This document shows positions 6,893 to 14,173 of a stretch of DNA of 23,676 nt, piece after piece. Below the pieces are notes generated by a model. That model did no database searches, was not told the origin of the DNA, and saw nothing but the letters and a program-made list of their open reading frames with translations. Both the position numbers and the translations under genes were made by a program. The stretch comes from an uncultured Collinsella sp. (GTDB taxonomy: Bacteria; Actinomycetota; Coriobacteriia; Coriobacteriales; Coriobacteriaceae): the NCBI GenBank assembly GCA_902492185.1, contig CABUKY010000015.1, forward strand, positions 1-23,676, written 5' to 3'. The first letter of the stretch is position 1; each line of letters begins with the position of its first letter.

Positions 6893-6959
6893 AGTTGCGG
6901 TGGGATAGTTCCTGTTTTGGCAGTTTACCAGCCCATCTAGGAACTATTTCACCGCAACT
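6893..6959. repeat. Long inverted repeat: 21-bp arms around a 25-base loop
   Basis: The left arm 6893-6913 starts AGTTGCGGTG and ends TAGTTCCT; the right arm 6939-6959 is its reverse complement except for two adjacent positions, which would still pair as G-U in RNA read from the plus strand. The loop is 6914-6938. It ends 13 bases from the stop codon of the phosphatase gene on the minus strand, so it could act in 3'-end formation, but no T-run follows either arm. A mobile palindromic repeat is the other option. Confidence 0.75.
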
Positions 6960-6972
6960 CAGAGGGAGACGG

Positions 6973-7974
6973 TTAAAGGGCGCTCAGGCTCGGGGTCCAG
7001 CCAATGGTGGGGGTCGCACCGTCGAGAACCTCGTTGATGGTGGCGGCCATGCCGGCGAGTAGGCTGTTCTCGCTTACAGTGAGCGTCTTGTAGCCGCCGG
7101 CCCGCATGAGCTCGCGGATCACCACGGCGCCCGCCAAGATCACGCCCGCGCGTTTGGGCTGTACACCCGGCAGAGCGGCGATGCCGTCCGCATCCAACAT
7201 AGACATGCGCTCGATAGCGGCCGAAACCTGATCCAGCGAAAGCTCGCGCAGGTGCACAAAGCTCGAATCATACGGCTCCAGCTCGTGAACGAGTGCCACG
7301 AGCGTCGTGACCGTACCACCCACCGCGACCAGGCGCTCGGCACGCTCAAAGTCGACAGGCAGACTCTCAAAGTAGCCCGTAAACTGCTCGTTTGCCCAGC
7401 CGGCAGCAGCCGCAAGCTCGTTCGTCGACGGCGGCAGTGCCGAGAAAAACCGCTCGGTCACGCGACGACAACCAATGTCCAGCGAACGCGTGCCCTCCAG
7501 CGCAAAGACCCCACGCTCCGGCGCATAGACGCCCGTCGCGAGCTCCGTGGATCCGCCGCCCGAATCGGCAACAATGATGCGCTCGCCAGCAAAGTCGTGC
7601 GCCACGCCAAAAAACGTCAGGCGTGCCTCGACCTCGCCCGGAATCACCTGTGGCTCAAGCCCCAGATCGCGCAGGCCGTCCAGCAGCAGCGCGGCATTGG
7701 ACGCATCGCGCGCGGCGCTCGTGCATGTGGTGCAGATGCACGCGGCCCCAAAGGCACGCGCCTCGTCCACAAACATGCGGCATGCGGCGAGCACGCGCTC
7801 AACGGCCGCCTCGCAAAAGCGGCCCGTCGCGTCCACGCCCTCGCCCAAGTCGGTGATCTCGGTATGCTTGGACGATTCCACGATCGCCCCGGCCTCGACC
7901 TGCGCTAACACCAGTCGCGACGACACTGTTCCCAGGTCGATCGCGGCTACCTTATAGCGTTTGCAATCTGCCAT
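6973..7974 (-). CDS. ppx: Ppx/GppA-family phosphatase (exopolyphosphatase / pppGpp phosphatase)
   Basis: A 333-residue enzyme of the ASKHA (actin-like ATPase) fold. The first phosphate-binding loop is AAIDLGTVSSRLVLA (10-24). The catalytic Glu region is IPGEVEARLTF (111-121). The second glycine-rich loop is VADSGGGSTEL (135-145), and VAVGGTVTTL matches the adenosine-side motif. Family members remove terminal phosphate from inorganic polyphosphate or from pppGpp; the short form without the C-terminal HD-like domain, as here, is common in actinobacteria, and the preferred substrate cannot be told. It follows the DivIC-like gene by 20 bases, with a strong GGAGGGGAG ribosome-binding site, so the two are probably cotranscribed. 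Confidence 0.93.
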   Translation of the reverse strand: MADCKRYKVAAIDLGTVSSRLVLAQVEAGAIVESSKHTEITDLGEGVDATGRFCEAAVERVLAACRMFVDEARAFGAACICTTCTSAARDASNAALLLDGLRDLGLEPQVIPGEVEARLTFFGVAHDFAGERIIVADSGGGSTELATGVYAPERGVFALEGTRSLDIGCRRVTERFFSALPPSTNELAAAAGWANEQFTGYFESLPVDFERAERLVAVGGTVTTLVALVHELEPYDSSFVHLRELSLDQVSAAIERMSMLDADGIAALPGVQPKRAGVILAGAVVIRELMRAGGYKTLTVSENSLLAGMAATINEVLDGATPTIGWTPSLSAL

Positions 7975-7994
7975 TGCAGGCTCCCCTCCGGGCG

Positions 7995-8756
7995 CTATTT
8001 GCCGTTGGACACGACCGTCTGGCCCTCGACACCGTTAAACCCAAACAGCATGTCGAGCGCCTGGATGTACCACGGCGCGTCCTTACCGACGTCTTCGATT
8101 TCCTTGGCAACTTCGCTGGCCTTCTTGGCGTTCGACGACTTCCTGCTCGAAGACGAATCCGAATCGTCGTCCAGGCCCTGCACTTCAATTCTCTTCTCGC
8201 CGGGCATCACCAGGCCCAAGTCCTCGGATGCCGCGTCCTTGATACCCTCCTCCGAGAGCAGCTTGTCGACGCTTTTCTGCAGCTCGTCGTTGTACTGCTG
8301 GCGAATCTCGACCTGCTTGGCCAAGATATCGCTCGAGCGTTTGGCAACGTAGAGGTCGCGCATGGGAAAGTACAGGCTCACGAGCACCAGGGCGACGACA
8401 ATACCGATAAACAGCCCTCGCTGAGGACCGTGGGTAAAGTCGTAAATTGCCTTGACCGCTGCGTTGTCGTTGGCGTAGTGCATAAAGTCCGAGCCGGAAA
8501 GACGGCTTGAGGGACGGCGCGGCTTGTCGGACGCCTGGGTCGAAGGGCGCGACGCATGCTTGGAACGCGATGGGCGCACCGGACTATCCGAGGAACTATT
8601 TGGCTGAGCATTGGGATGCGAAGTCGCCGGCGAGCTATACCTGGAGCGATCAGCACCAGCATAACCAGACCCGCCAAGCTGTGCGGTACGCGCACGACGA
8701 GGCGACGGCTCACGCGAACCGGCGGAATAGTACCTGTTGTCGTAAATCTGATCCAT
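7995..8756 (-). CDS. DivIC/FtsB-like septum formation initiator protein with long disordered N-terminus
   Basis: A 253-residue protein when started at the ATG at 8756 (MDQIYDNRYYSAG). The frame stays open upstream to 8897, but that extension reads through the enolase terminator and is not expected to be coding. Residues 1-90 are low-complexity and rich in Ser, Arg and Pro. One membrane segment (about 114-131, LFIGIVVALVLVSLYF) is followed by a coiled-coil-prone region (about 136-175, KQVEIRQQYNDELQKSVDKLLSEEGI) and a C-terminal part ending in a WYIQALDMLFGFNG motif. This matches septum formation initiator proteins (FtsB/DivIC), bitopic parts of the divisome that bridge FtsL and FtsQ/DivIB and help activate septal peptidoglycan synthesis. 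The enolase-DivIC-Ppx neighbourhood is typical of actinobacteria. Confidence 0.88.
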   Translation of the reverse strand: MDQIYDNRYYSAGSREPSPRRARTAQLGGSGYAGADRSRYSSPATSHPNAQPNSSSDSPVRPSRSKHASRPSTQASDKPRRPSSRLSGSDFMHYANDNAAVKAIYDFTHGPQRGLFIGIVVALVLVSLYFPMRDLYVAKRSSDILAKQVEIRQQYNDELQKSVDKLLSEEGIKDAASEDLGLVMPGEKRIEVQGLDDDSDSSSSRKSSNAKKASEVAKEIEDVGKDAPWYIQALDMLFGFNGVEGQTVVSNGK

Positions 8757-8847
8757 GTGCGCCTTGTGCGGTTGAGGTTTGTTTGCGCTAAGTCCTTTAG
8801 TTATAGCACGAGCGCCCGCGCCGCCTTCGCCAGCCTTTGCTCGACAT

Positions 8848-8879
8848 AAAAAAGGCGCTGAGCCGTATGGCCCAGCGCC
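8848..8879 (-). terminator. Rho-independent terminator of enolase
   Basis: On the minus strand GGCGCTG-GGCC pairs with GGCT-CAGCGCC (8854-8860 with 8873-8879 plus inner pairs) and is followed by six T residues (8853-8848). It lies about 70 bases after the enolase stop and about 90 before the start of the DivIC-like gene. Confidence 0.9.
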
Positions 8880-8951
8880 CATAGTTCTTTGCGGCATCCA
8901 GCCAAGGCGGGGAGGAACCGAGTCAGCCTCCCCCTCGCCAAATTCGCCCGT

Positions 8952-10241
8952 TTAGCGAATGTTGTAGAACGCGGCCTTACCGGCGTAGCGCGCGCTGCCC
9001 TCGAGCTCGTCCTCGATGCGGATGAGCTGGTTGTACTTGGCAATACGGTCGCTGCGGCACGGGGCGCCCGACTTGATCTGGCCGGCGTTAACACCCACGA
9101 CCAGGTCAGCGATGGTGGAGTCCTCGGTCTCGCCGGAACGGTGACTCACGATGCAAGCGTAGCCGGCCTCCTTGGCAGTCTCGATAGCCTCGAGCGACTC
9201 GGTGAGCGTGCCAATCTGGTTGACCTTGACCAGGATCGCATTGGCGGCGCCCAGCTCGATGCCCTTCTTAAGGCGCTCGGTGTTGGTGACGAACAGGTCG
9301 TCGCCTACGAGCTGCACCTTGTTGCCAATGCGGCGGGTGAGCTCGACCCAGCCGTCCCAGTCCTCCTCTGCCATACCATCCTCGATGGAGATGATGGGAT
9401 AGGTGTCGACAAGCTTCTCCCAGTAATCGACCATCTGAGCGCTCGTGTACTCAACGCCCTCGCCCTTGAGCTCGTACATGCCGGTCTCGGCGTTGTAGAA
9501 CTCGGTCGATGCCGGATCCATGGCGTACATGAAGTCGACGCCGGGCTTAAAGCCAGCCTTCTCGACAGCCTTGGTAATGTACTCGAACGGCTCGGCATTG
9601 GTCTTGAGATTGGGCGCGAAGCCGCCCTCGTCACCCACGCCACCGCCCAGGCCGGCCTCGTGCAACACGCCCTTGAGGGTGTGGTAGACCTCGGCGCACC
9701 AGCGCAGGCCCTCGGCAAAGCTCGGAGCACCCACGGGCATAATCATGAACTCCTGGAAGTCGACGTTGTTGTCGGCATGCACGCCACCGTTGAGGATGTT
9801 CATCATAGGCGTGGGCAGCAGGTGGGCGTTAACGCCGCCCAGATACTGGTACAGCGACAGGCCCGCCGACTCTGCCGCAGCGCGGGCAACGGCCAACGAT
9901 ACGCCCAGAATGGCGTTGGCGCCGAGCTTGGTTTTGTTGGGCGTGCCGTCGGCGGCAATCAGTGCAGCGTCAACGGCACGCTGATCGAAGGCATCGAGGC
10001 CCACGACGGCATTGGCGCACTCGTTGTTGACATGCTCGACGGCCTGCGAAACGCCCTTGCCCAAGTAACGACCCTTGTCGCCGTCGCGCAACTCGCAAGC
10101 TTCGAAAGCGCCGGTCGAAGCGCCCGAAGGCACCATCGCGCGACCGAAGCTGCCGTCCTCGAGCACGACCTCGACCTCGACGGTGGGGTTACCGCGGCTG
10201 TCGAGCACCTCGCGACCGTAGACGTCCAAAATGTCACTCAT
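8952..10241 (-). CDS. eno: Enolase (phosphopyruvate hydratase)
   Basis: Full-length enolase of 429 residues. It converts 2-phosphoglycerate to phosphoenolpyruvate in glycolysis and is a cytosolic, magnesium-dependent enzyme. Visible signatures are the N-terminal MSDILDVYGREVLDSRGNPT, the catalytic acid E205 in GVGDEGGFAP, metal ligands D242, E287 (SIEDGMAEEDWDGW) and D314, the catalytic base K339 in LVKVNQIGTL, and the loop HRSGETED at 367-374. It is transcribed alone or with weak read-through into the DivIC-like gene, because a strong terminator follows. The start is supported by a GAGAGGGAGAC ribosome-binding site. An upstream pair of 11-bp direct repeats may be regulatory. Confidence 0.98.
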   Translation of the reverse strand: MSDILDVYGREVLDSRGNPTVEVEVVLEDGSFGRAMVPSGASTGAFEACELRDGDKGRYLGKGVSQAVEHVNNECANAVVGLDAFDQRAVDAALIAADGTPNKTKLGANAILGVSLAVARAAAESAGLSLYQYLGGVNAHLLPTPMMNILNGGVHADNNVDFQEFMIMPVGAPSFAEGLRWCAEVYHTLKGVLHEAGLGGGVGDEGGFAPNLKTNAEPFEYITKAVEKAGFKPGVDFMYAMDPASTEFYNAETGMYELKGEGVEYTSAQMVDYWEKLVDTYPIISIEDGMAEEDWDGWVELTRRIGNKVQLVGDDLFVTNTERLKKGIELGAANAILVKVNQIGTLTESLEAIETAKEAGYACIVSHRSGETEDSTIADLVVGVNAGQIKSGAPCRSDRIAKYNQLIRIEDELEGSARYAGKAAFYNIR

Positions 10242-10314
10242 GTTGTCTCCCTCTCACTTGGAAACGCAGTTGATGCAAGCGACTGGCCGACTGTGCACCA
10301 TCGGTGCGCCTCCG

Positions 10315-10360
10315 TAAGTTAGCCATGTCGCACTTTTTGCATTATGCCCTAAGTTAGCCA
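10315..10360. repeat. Pair of 11-bp direct repeats upstream of enolase
   Basis: TAAGTTAGCCA occurs at 10315-10325 and again at 10350-10360, 35 bp apart, about 75-120 bases upstream of the enolase start. On the minus strand it reads TGGCTAACTTA. The -10-like CATAAT (minus strand, 10346-10341) lies between the copies. They could be binding sites for a regulator of enolase. Confidence 0.45.
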
Positions 10361-10522
10361 AGGGATACATATGAATTGGAGAAATCATTCTTTGGGGCGC
10401 TTGTTTTTGCACCGAGCATTCCTCTCTAGAGGTCGCCCCCCCCCATTAAATTCTTCTATCGGCATACCGTCTTTACCCGGCTTGCGAATGAAAGAGCCAA
10501 TAATGTGCTTTTACATCGTGCA
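10361..10522. other. Non-coding spacer with a C9 homopolymer
   Basis: This is the central part of the gap between enolase and the ATPase gene (10242-10617). It is lower in GC than the flanking core genes and contains a run of nine C residues at 10436-10444. On the minus strand a reading frame of about 40 codons ending near 10380 crosses the run (containing GSFIRKPGKDGMPIEEF), but I cannot match it to a family and see no ribosome-binding site. It may be a gene remnant. Confidence 0.3.
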
Positions 10523-10607
10523 AAGTTCTGGATATCGTGCAATTCTAAGGGTCTGAAGTTCTGGATATCGTGCATAATCAGGTTATAAAAGTTCTGGATA
10601 TCGTGTA
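10523..10607 (+). repeat. Three 19-bp direct repeats with an exact 33-bp period
   Basis: AAGTTCTGGATATCGTGCA occurs at 10523-10541 and 10556-10574, and with one change (C to T at 10606) at 10589-10607. Start-to-start spacing is exactly 33 bp both times. The 14-base spacers differ. The last copy ends 10 bases before the ATPase start codon. A partial match (CATCGTGCA) lies at 10514-10522. Each copy contains the palindrome GATATC. The repeats look like operator iterons for the ATPase gene. Confidence 0.85.
10562..10589 (+). promoter_or_regulatory. Candidate promoter of the ATPase gene embedded in the repeats
   Basis: TGGATA (10562-10567, inside the second repeat), a 16-base spacer and TATAAA (10584-10589, ending where repeat three starts) form a plausible promoter. 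The transcript would begin inside the third repeat, so a protein bound there could block initiation. This is inferred from spacing only. Confidence 0.35.
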
Positions 10608-10617
10608 CGAGGTAGCC

Positions 10618-11985
10618 ATGCTTAAACGAAAAGCCTATGACAAACTACTAAAATGGAAGCATGAAAGCGCTGGTAAAACAGCACTTCTTATTGAAGGAGC
10701 CCGCCGCGTCGGCAAGAGCACGCTTGCCCGCACGTTTGGAGAAACCGAATACAAGTCCTGCCTTGTCATTGATTTCTTTCAAGCACCTGCCGAAGTTAAG
10801 CAATATTTTGAGGACTATCGCACTGACTTCGACTCGCTCTTCCTCTATCTCTCGGTTTTCTATAACGTCAAACTCTATGAACACGAGACGCTTATCGTCT
10901 TTGACGAGGTCCAGATGTACCCGCAAGCACGCGGACTCATCAAGTATCTCGTTGCAGACGGACGTTACGACTACATCGAAACTGGATCCCTACTCAGCAT
11001 CAAGCAGAACATTAAAGATATCGTCATCCCATCCGAGGAAGAATCTCTGGAACTTGAGCCCCTCGACTTTGAGGAGTTTCTTTGGGGCATGGACGAAAAG
11101 GGGCTGGCCGATCTCATTCGCATGAGTTTTAACAAGATGAAGCCGCTCCCCGATGCCCTACATCGCAGAGCGCTCTCCCTTATGCGCGAATACATGCTCG
11201 TAGGCGGCATGCCTGAGCCGGTATCCATCTATGTTGAACAGCGCGCTTTTGCGCCCGTCGACGCTTCGAAGCGCCGAATCGTCCAGCTCTATCGCAACGA
11301 TATCTCTCGTTTTGCAACCGGTTACGAATTCAAAGTCGTCTCCGTACTCGATGGCATCCCGGGTCAGCTCTCTAGGCACGAAAAACGATTCAAGCTTTCC
11401 TCACTTGATAAAAACGCACGCATGCGCACCTACGAAGAAGCCTTCTTTTGGCTGGCAGACGCGCGAATTGCCAATATCTGCTATGCCGCAAGCGAACCGA
11501 GCGTGGGCCTTTCACTCAGCATGGAGCAAACGGCCCTCAAGTGCTACATGGCAGACACCGGCCTGCTTGTAACGCTTGCCTTCTCTGACAACAACGATAC
11601 CGATGAAGACGTTTACAGGGCCGTGCTTCGCGGCGACATCGGATTGAACGAAGGAATGCTTACCGAAAACTACGTTGCCCAATCTCTAAAGGCCAATGGA
11701 CACAGGCTCTTCTTTTATTCCCAAAGCGGAAAGAAGGAGGGAGAGGAGCGCATGGAAATCGACTTCCTCGTTACCCAACCCTATGTCAATGCCGCCGGAA
11801 AGCCGCGCATCAGCCCCATCGAAGTTAAGTCGCCACGCAGATACGGAACCATCTCCCTCGACCGATTCCGCGCGCGCTTTAACAAGAAGATTGGGATGGC
11901 TTACGTGTTGCACCCTAAACAACTCGAGTGGGATGCCGAAGCACAGCTGGCACATCTTCCGTTGTATATGGCTTTTTGCTTGTAG
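10618..11985 (+). CDS. AAA-family ATPase with C-terminal DUF4143 (AAA_14/DUF4143 protein)
   Basis: A 455-residue protein when started at ATG 10618 (MLKRKAYDKLLKWK), which has GAGG upstream; the frame is open to 10570, but that extension only translates the DNA repeats. The Walker A motif is G27-ARRVG-K33-S34-T35, and the Walker B is LIVFDEVQ. A sensor-like ETGSLLS follows. The C-terminal DUF4143 half carries EIDFLV...ISPIEVKS, which resembles the D-(E/Q)-x-K core of PD-(D/E)XK nuclease-fold domains; nuclease activity is not established for the family. Such ATPases are common in gut bacteria and archaea, are patchily distributed, and have no settled function. The gene has lower GC and more A/T-ending codons than its core neighbours, suggesting horizontal acquisition. 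It stands alone between enolase and mazG. Confidence 0.93.
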   Translation: MLKRKAYDKLLKWKHESAGKTALLIEGARRVGKSTLARTFGETEYKSCLVIDFFQAPAEVKQYFEDYRTDFDSLFLYLSVFYNVKLYEHETLIVFDEVQMYPQARGLIKYLVADGRYDYIETGSLLSIKQNIKDIVIPSEEESLELEPLDFEEFLWGMDEKGLADLIRMSFNKMKPLPDALHRRALSLMREYMLVGGMPEPVSIYVEQRAFAPVDASKRRIVQLYRNDISRFATGYEFKVVSVLDGIPGQLSRHEKRFKLSSLDKNARMRTYEEAFFWLADARIANICYAASEPSVGLSLSMEQTALKCYMADTGLLVTLAFSDNNDTDEDVYRAVLRGDIGLNEGMLTENYVAQSLKANGHRLFFYSQSGKKEGEERMEIDFLVTQPYVNAAGKPRISPIEVKSPRRYGTISLDRFRARFNKKIGMAYVLHPKQLEWDAEAQLAHLPLYMAFCL

Positions 11986-11997
11986 AGACCTCTCTAC
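11982..11997. terminator. Short hairpin at the ATPase stop codon, weak terminator candidate
   Basis: GTAGAGA (11982-11988) pairs perfectly with TCTCTAC (11991-11997) across two bases. It overlaps the TAG stop codon and lies between convergent genes, but it has no T-run, so a termination role is doubtful. Confidence 0.35.
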
Positions 11998-12024
11998 GAA
12001 TGGATGCCGTGAGAGACGCAGGCC

Positions 12025-12885
12025 TCACTCGCTTGCTTTTGCTTGGTCCCACAGGTCGTTGAGTTGAGCGGTTGAGCAGGCGGCGAGGTCATCGCCCGCC
12101 TCGTGCACGGCGGCCTCCATCGCAGCCCAGCGACGGCGGAACTTGGCCGTGCTGGCGCGCAGGGCGCTCTCGGCGTCGATACCCTCTTTGCGTGCAACGT
12201 TGACTAGGGCAAAAAGCAGATCGCCAAACTCCATCTCGCGCTCGGGCGAGCCGGGCTTCTCGGCCTCAAACTCGGCACGCTCCTCTGCTACCTCGTCCCA
12301 CACATCCTGGACCGTCTCCCACTCAAAGCCCACGGCAGCCGCCTTGCGCGACACCTTCTGAGCCTGCATCAGCGCCGGCAGATGCGTGGGCACACCGTCG
12401 AGTAGGCCCTCGGGCGCAGCCTCGCCCGCCGCCACGGCCTTGTCCTTGGCGGCCTTCTCGGCAAGCTTGACCTCGTCCCAAATCTTGAGCACCTCGTCGG
12501 AGCTCTCGGCGTCCGCATCGCCAAACACGTGCGGATGACGGCGAATGAGCTTGGCGTCGATATCGCGCGCCACATCGGCCAGCGTAAACTCACCGTCATC
12601 CGCCGCGATCTGCGCATGCAACACTACCTGCATGAGCACGTCGCCCAGCTCCTCGCGCAGGTGTGCCGCATCATCGGCCTCGATGCAGTCGAGCGCCTCG
12701 TAGGCCTCCTCGATCATGTTCTTGCCAATGCTGCGGTGCGTCTGCTCGCGATCCCACGGGCAGCCATCGGGCTGACGCAGACGCCAGATAGTCTGCACCA
12801 GATGCTGCAGCTCGGCCGACGCGTCGACCAGCGTGGACAGGTCGCGCGAACCCTCGGCATTTTGCTGAGCCATGTGCTGCGCCAT
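12025..12885 (-). CDS. mazG: MazG nucleoside triphosphate pyrophosphohydrolase
   Basis: A 286-residue MazG started at ATG 12885 (MAQHMAQQNAEG), which has a perfect GGAGGAGG ribosome-binding site 7 bases upstream; a longer frame extends into the neighbouring gene and is rejected. Two tandem MazG domains are visible. The N-terminal one has CPWDREQTHRSI (42-53), MIEEAYE (57-63) and EELGDVLMQVVLHA (78-91), with acidic magnesium ligands. The C-terminal one has EMEFGDLLFALVNVARKEG. The enzyme cleaves NTPs or dNTPs to monophosphate and pyrophosphate, cleaning the nucleotide pool. The gene begins 2 bases after the stop of the YfcE-type gene, so they are translationally coupled. Confidence 0.95.
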   Translation of the reverse strand: MAQHMAQQNAEGSRDLSTLVDASAELQHLVQTIWRLRQPDGCPWDREQTHRSIGKNMIEEAYEALDCIEADDAAHLREELGDVLMQVVLHAQIAADDGEFTLADVARDIDAKLIRRHPHVFGDADAESSDEVLKIWDEVKLAEKAAKDKAVAAGEAAPEGLLDGVPTHLPALMQAQKVSRKAAAVGFEWETVQDVWDEVAEERAEFEAEKPGSPEREMEFGDLLFALVNVARKEGIDAESALRASTAKFRRRWAAMEAAVHEAGDDLAACSTAQLNDLWDQAKASE

Positions 12886-12887
12886 GG

Positions 12888-13436
12888 TTATTCCTCCTCC
12901 AGGACCACGTGACGGAACGCGCCGCCCTCGTAGATGCCGTAGCTGTGCGTACCGTCCTTGGGAATGCTCACGCTGCCGGGATTGAAGAGCCACAGGCCCG
13001 GGTGCGCGGCGCTTGCCTCGTTAACCTTGATGTGCGTATGGCCGTAGACGAGCGCGGAGCCCTCGGGCAGCGCGGGCGCGTGGTCGACGCTGTTGTGCAT
13101 GCCGGCGCCAAAGACGTGGCCGTGCGTCAGGAACAGCTCGCGACCGGTCTCGTCGAACAGCGTGGCGTAGTCGGCCATGAGGGGGAAGTCGAGGACCATC
13201 TGGTCGACCTCGGCATCGCAGTTGCCGCGGACGGCGATGATGCGGTCGGCCAGGGCGTTGAGCAGCGGGATTACGCGCTTGGGGGCGTAGTCGCGCGGCA
13301 GGTCGTTGCGCGGGCCGTGATAGAGCAGGTCGCCCAGCAGGACGATGCGGTCGGGCTGCTCGGACTCGATGGCGGCGACCAGGCGCTCAGTCCAATATGC
13401 CGAACCGTGGATGTCGGAAGCGATAAGGTATTTCAT
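12888..13436 (-). CDS. yfcE: YfcE/MJ0936-type metallophosphodiesterase
   Basis: A 182-residue calcineurin-like phosphoesterase started at ATG 13436 (MKYLIASDIHGSAYW), with AAGGA upstream. The longer frame up to 13502 lacks a ribosome-binding site and adds residues outside the fold. Metal-binding motifs are in canonical order: D8 and H10 (SDIHG), D36 (LLGDLLYHGPRND), N72 (RGNCD), a histidine in LTHGH, and GHTH near the C-terminus. YfcE hydrolyses artificial phosphodiesters in vitro; its natural substrate is unsettled. It lies between the LarC-like gene (58 bases upstream) and mazG (2 bases downstream) on the same strand. Confidence 0.94.
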   Translation of the reverse strand: MKYLIASDIHGSAYWTERLVAAIESEQPDRIVLLGDLLYHGPRNDLPRDYAPKRVIPLLNALADRIIAVRGNCDAEVDQMVLDFPLMADYATLFDETGRELFLTHGHVFGAGMHNSVDHAPALPEGSALVYGHTHIKVNEASAAHPGLWLFNPGSVSIPKDGTHSYGIYEGGAFRHVVLEEE

Positions 13437-13494
13437 GGGGAGTTCCTTTCGGATGGGTTTGATGTGGCCGGGCGCGGCGCGTCGCTCGGCCGTG

Positions 13495-14019
13495 TTACTC
13501 AAATCGCAGTGCCACGGCTTGTGCCGCCTGCATCACGCGCTGGAGCGGCACGTTATGCTCGCGAGCGAGGCGGGAGCAGTCTTCGTACTCGGGCGCCGCA
13601 CGCTCACTACCGTCGGGCAGGGTCGCCACCTTGACGGACACCTCGCCCCATGGCGTTGTTACGCGCTCAAAGCGGCGTGGTAGGCAAACGCGCTCCATAA
13701 CCTGGCGGCGGATGCCATTGGTCGTGGTTTCCAAAAAGATAATCGTCTGTAGGCGCTCGATATCCTCGTGGATACAGATTACCTGCAGCTGCCAGCCGGG
13801 ACGGCCCTTCTTGCAATAGAGGGGCAGCCAGTGCACCTCGCGCGCACCGGCCTCGCGCAGGCGGTCGGCGGCGTAGGCGAGCACCTCGGGCGACGCGTCG
13901 TCGATATCGCATTCCAGCTTGACGATGGTCTCGGGCGCATCGGTCTCGCGGGACAGCGGAGATTTGCTATCGCATGGCATACGGTCCGGCTCCTTTCCGC
14001 ACGGGCTCGTTTTGTTCAT
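13495..14019 (-). CDS. larC: LarC C-terminal domain protein (LarC2-like), orphan
   Basis: A 174-residue protein matching the C-terminal domain of LarC, the nickel-insertion enzyme that makes the pincer cofactor of lactate racemase and its relatives. Recognisable parts are VKLECDIDDASPEVLAYAADRLREAGAREVHWLPLYCKKGRPGWQLQVIC, TTTNGIRRQVMERVCLPR and SERAAPEYEDCSRLAREHNVPLQRVMQ. In lactobacilli LarC is made from two frames, LarC1 and LarC2, joined by programmed frameshifting. Here only the LarC2 part is present; the 150 bases upstream hold no LarC1-like sequence and the next gene runs the other way. No larA, larB or larE is seen. It may work with a LarC1 encoded elsewhere, or have been kept for another purpose. 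The first 30 residues are poorly conserved in type, so a later start (Met14) is possible. Confidence 0.87.
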   Translation of the reverse strand: MNKTSPCGKEPDRMPCDSKSPLSRETDAPETIVKLECDIDDASPEVLAYAADRLREAGAREVHWLPLYCKKGRPGWQLQVICIHEDIERLQTIIFLETTTNGIRRQVMERVCLPRRFERVTTPWGEVSVKVATLPDGSERAAPEYEDCSRLAREHNVPLQRVMQAAQAVALRFE

Positions 14020-14173
14020 TCAAACGCTAGCACATCGCGGGCGGCGTGGATGTGGCGGAGCGCGATGAGCGCGATTTTCCCTGTCCGCAAGAAACCGACA
14101 CCCCGGCGCGCTCGTCGCATCGAGAGCCGCGCCGCTACAATGGAGCGAATTCGCCTGACGCAAAGGAGCTGCC

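Noticed and set aside
8889..10322. 477-codon plus-strand frame opposite enolase
   Set aside because: Enolase on the minus strand is unmistakable and full length, and the antisense product shows no motif.
10523..10607. Possible CRISPR array
   Set aside because: There are only three repeats of 19 bases with 14-base spacers, which is too short and too few, and there are no cas genes. An operator array fits better.
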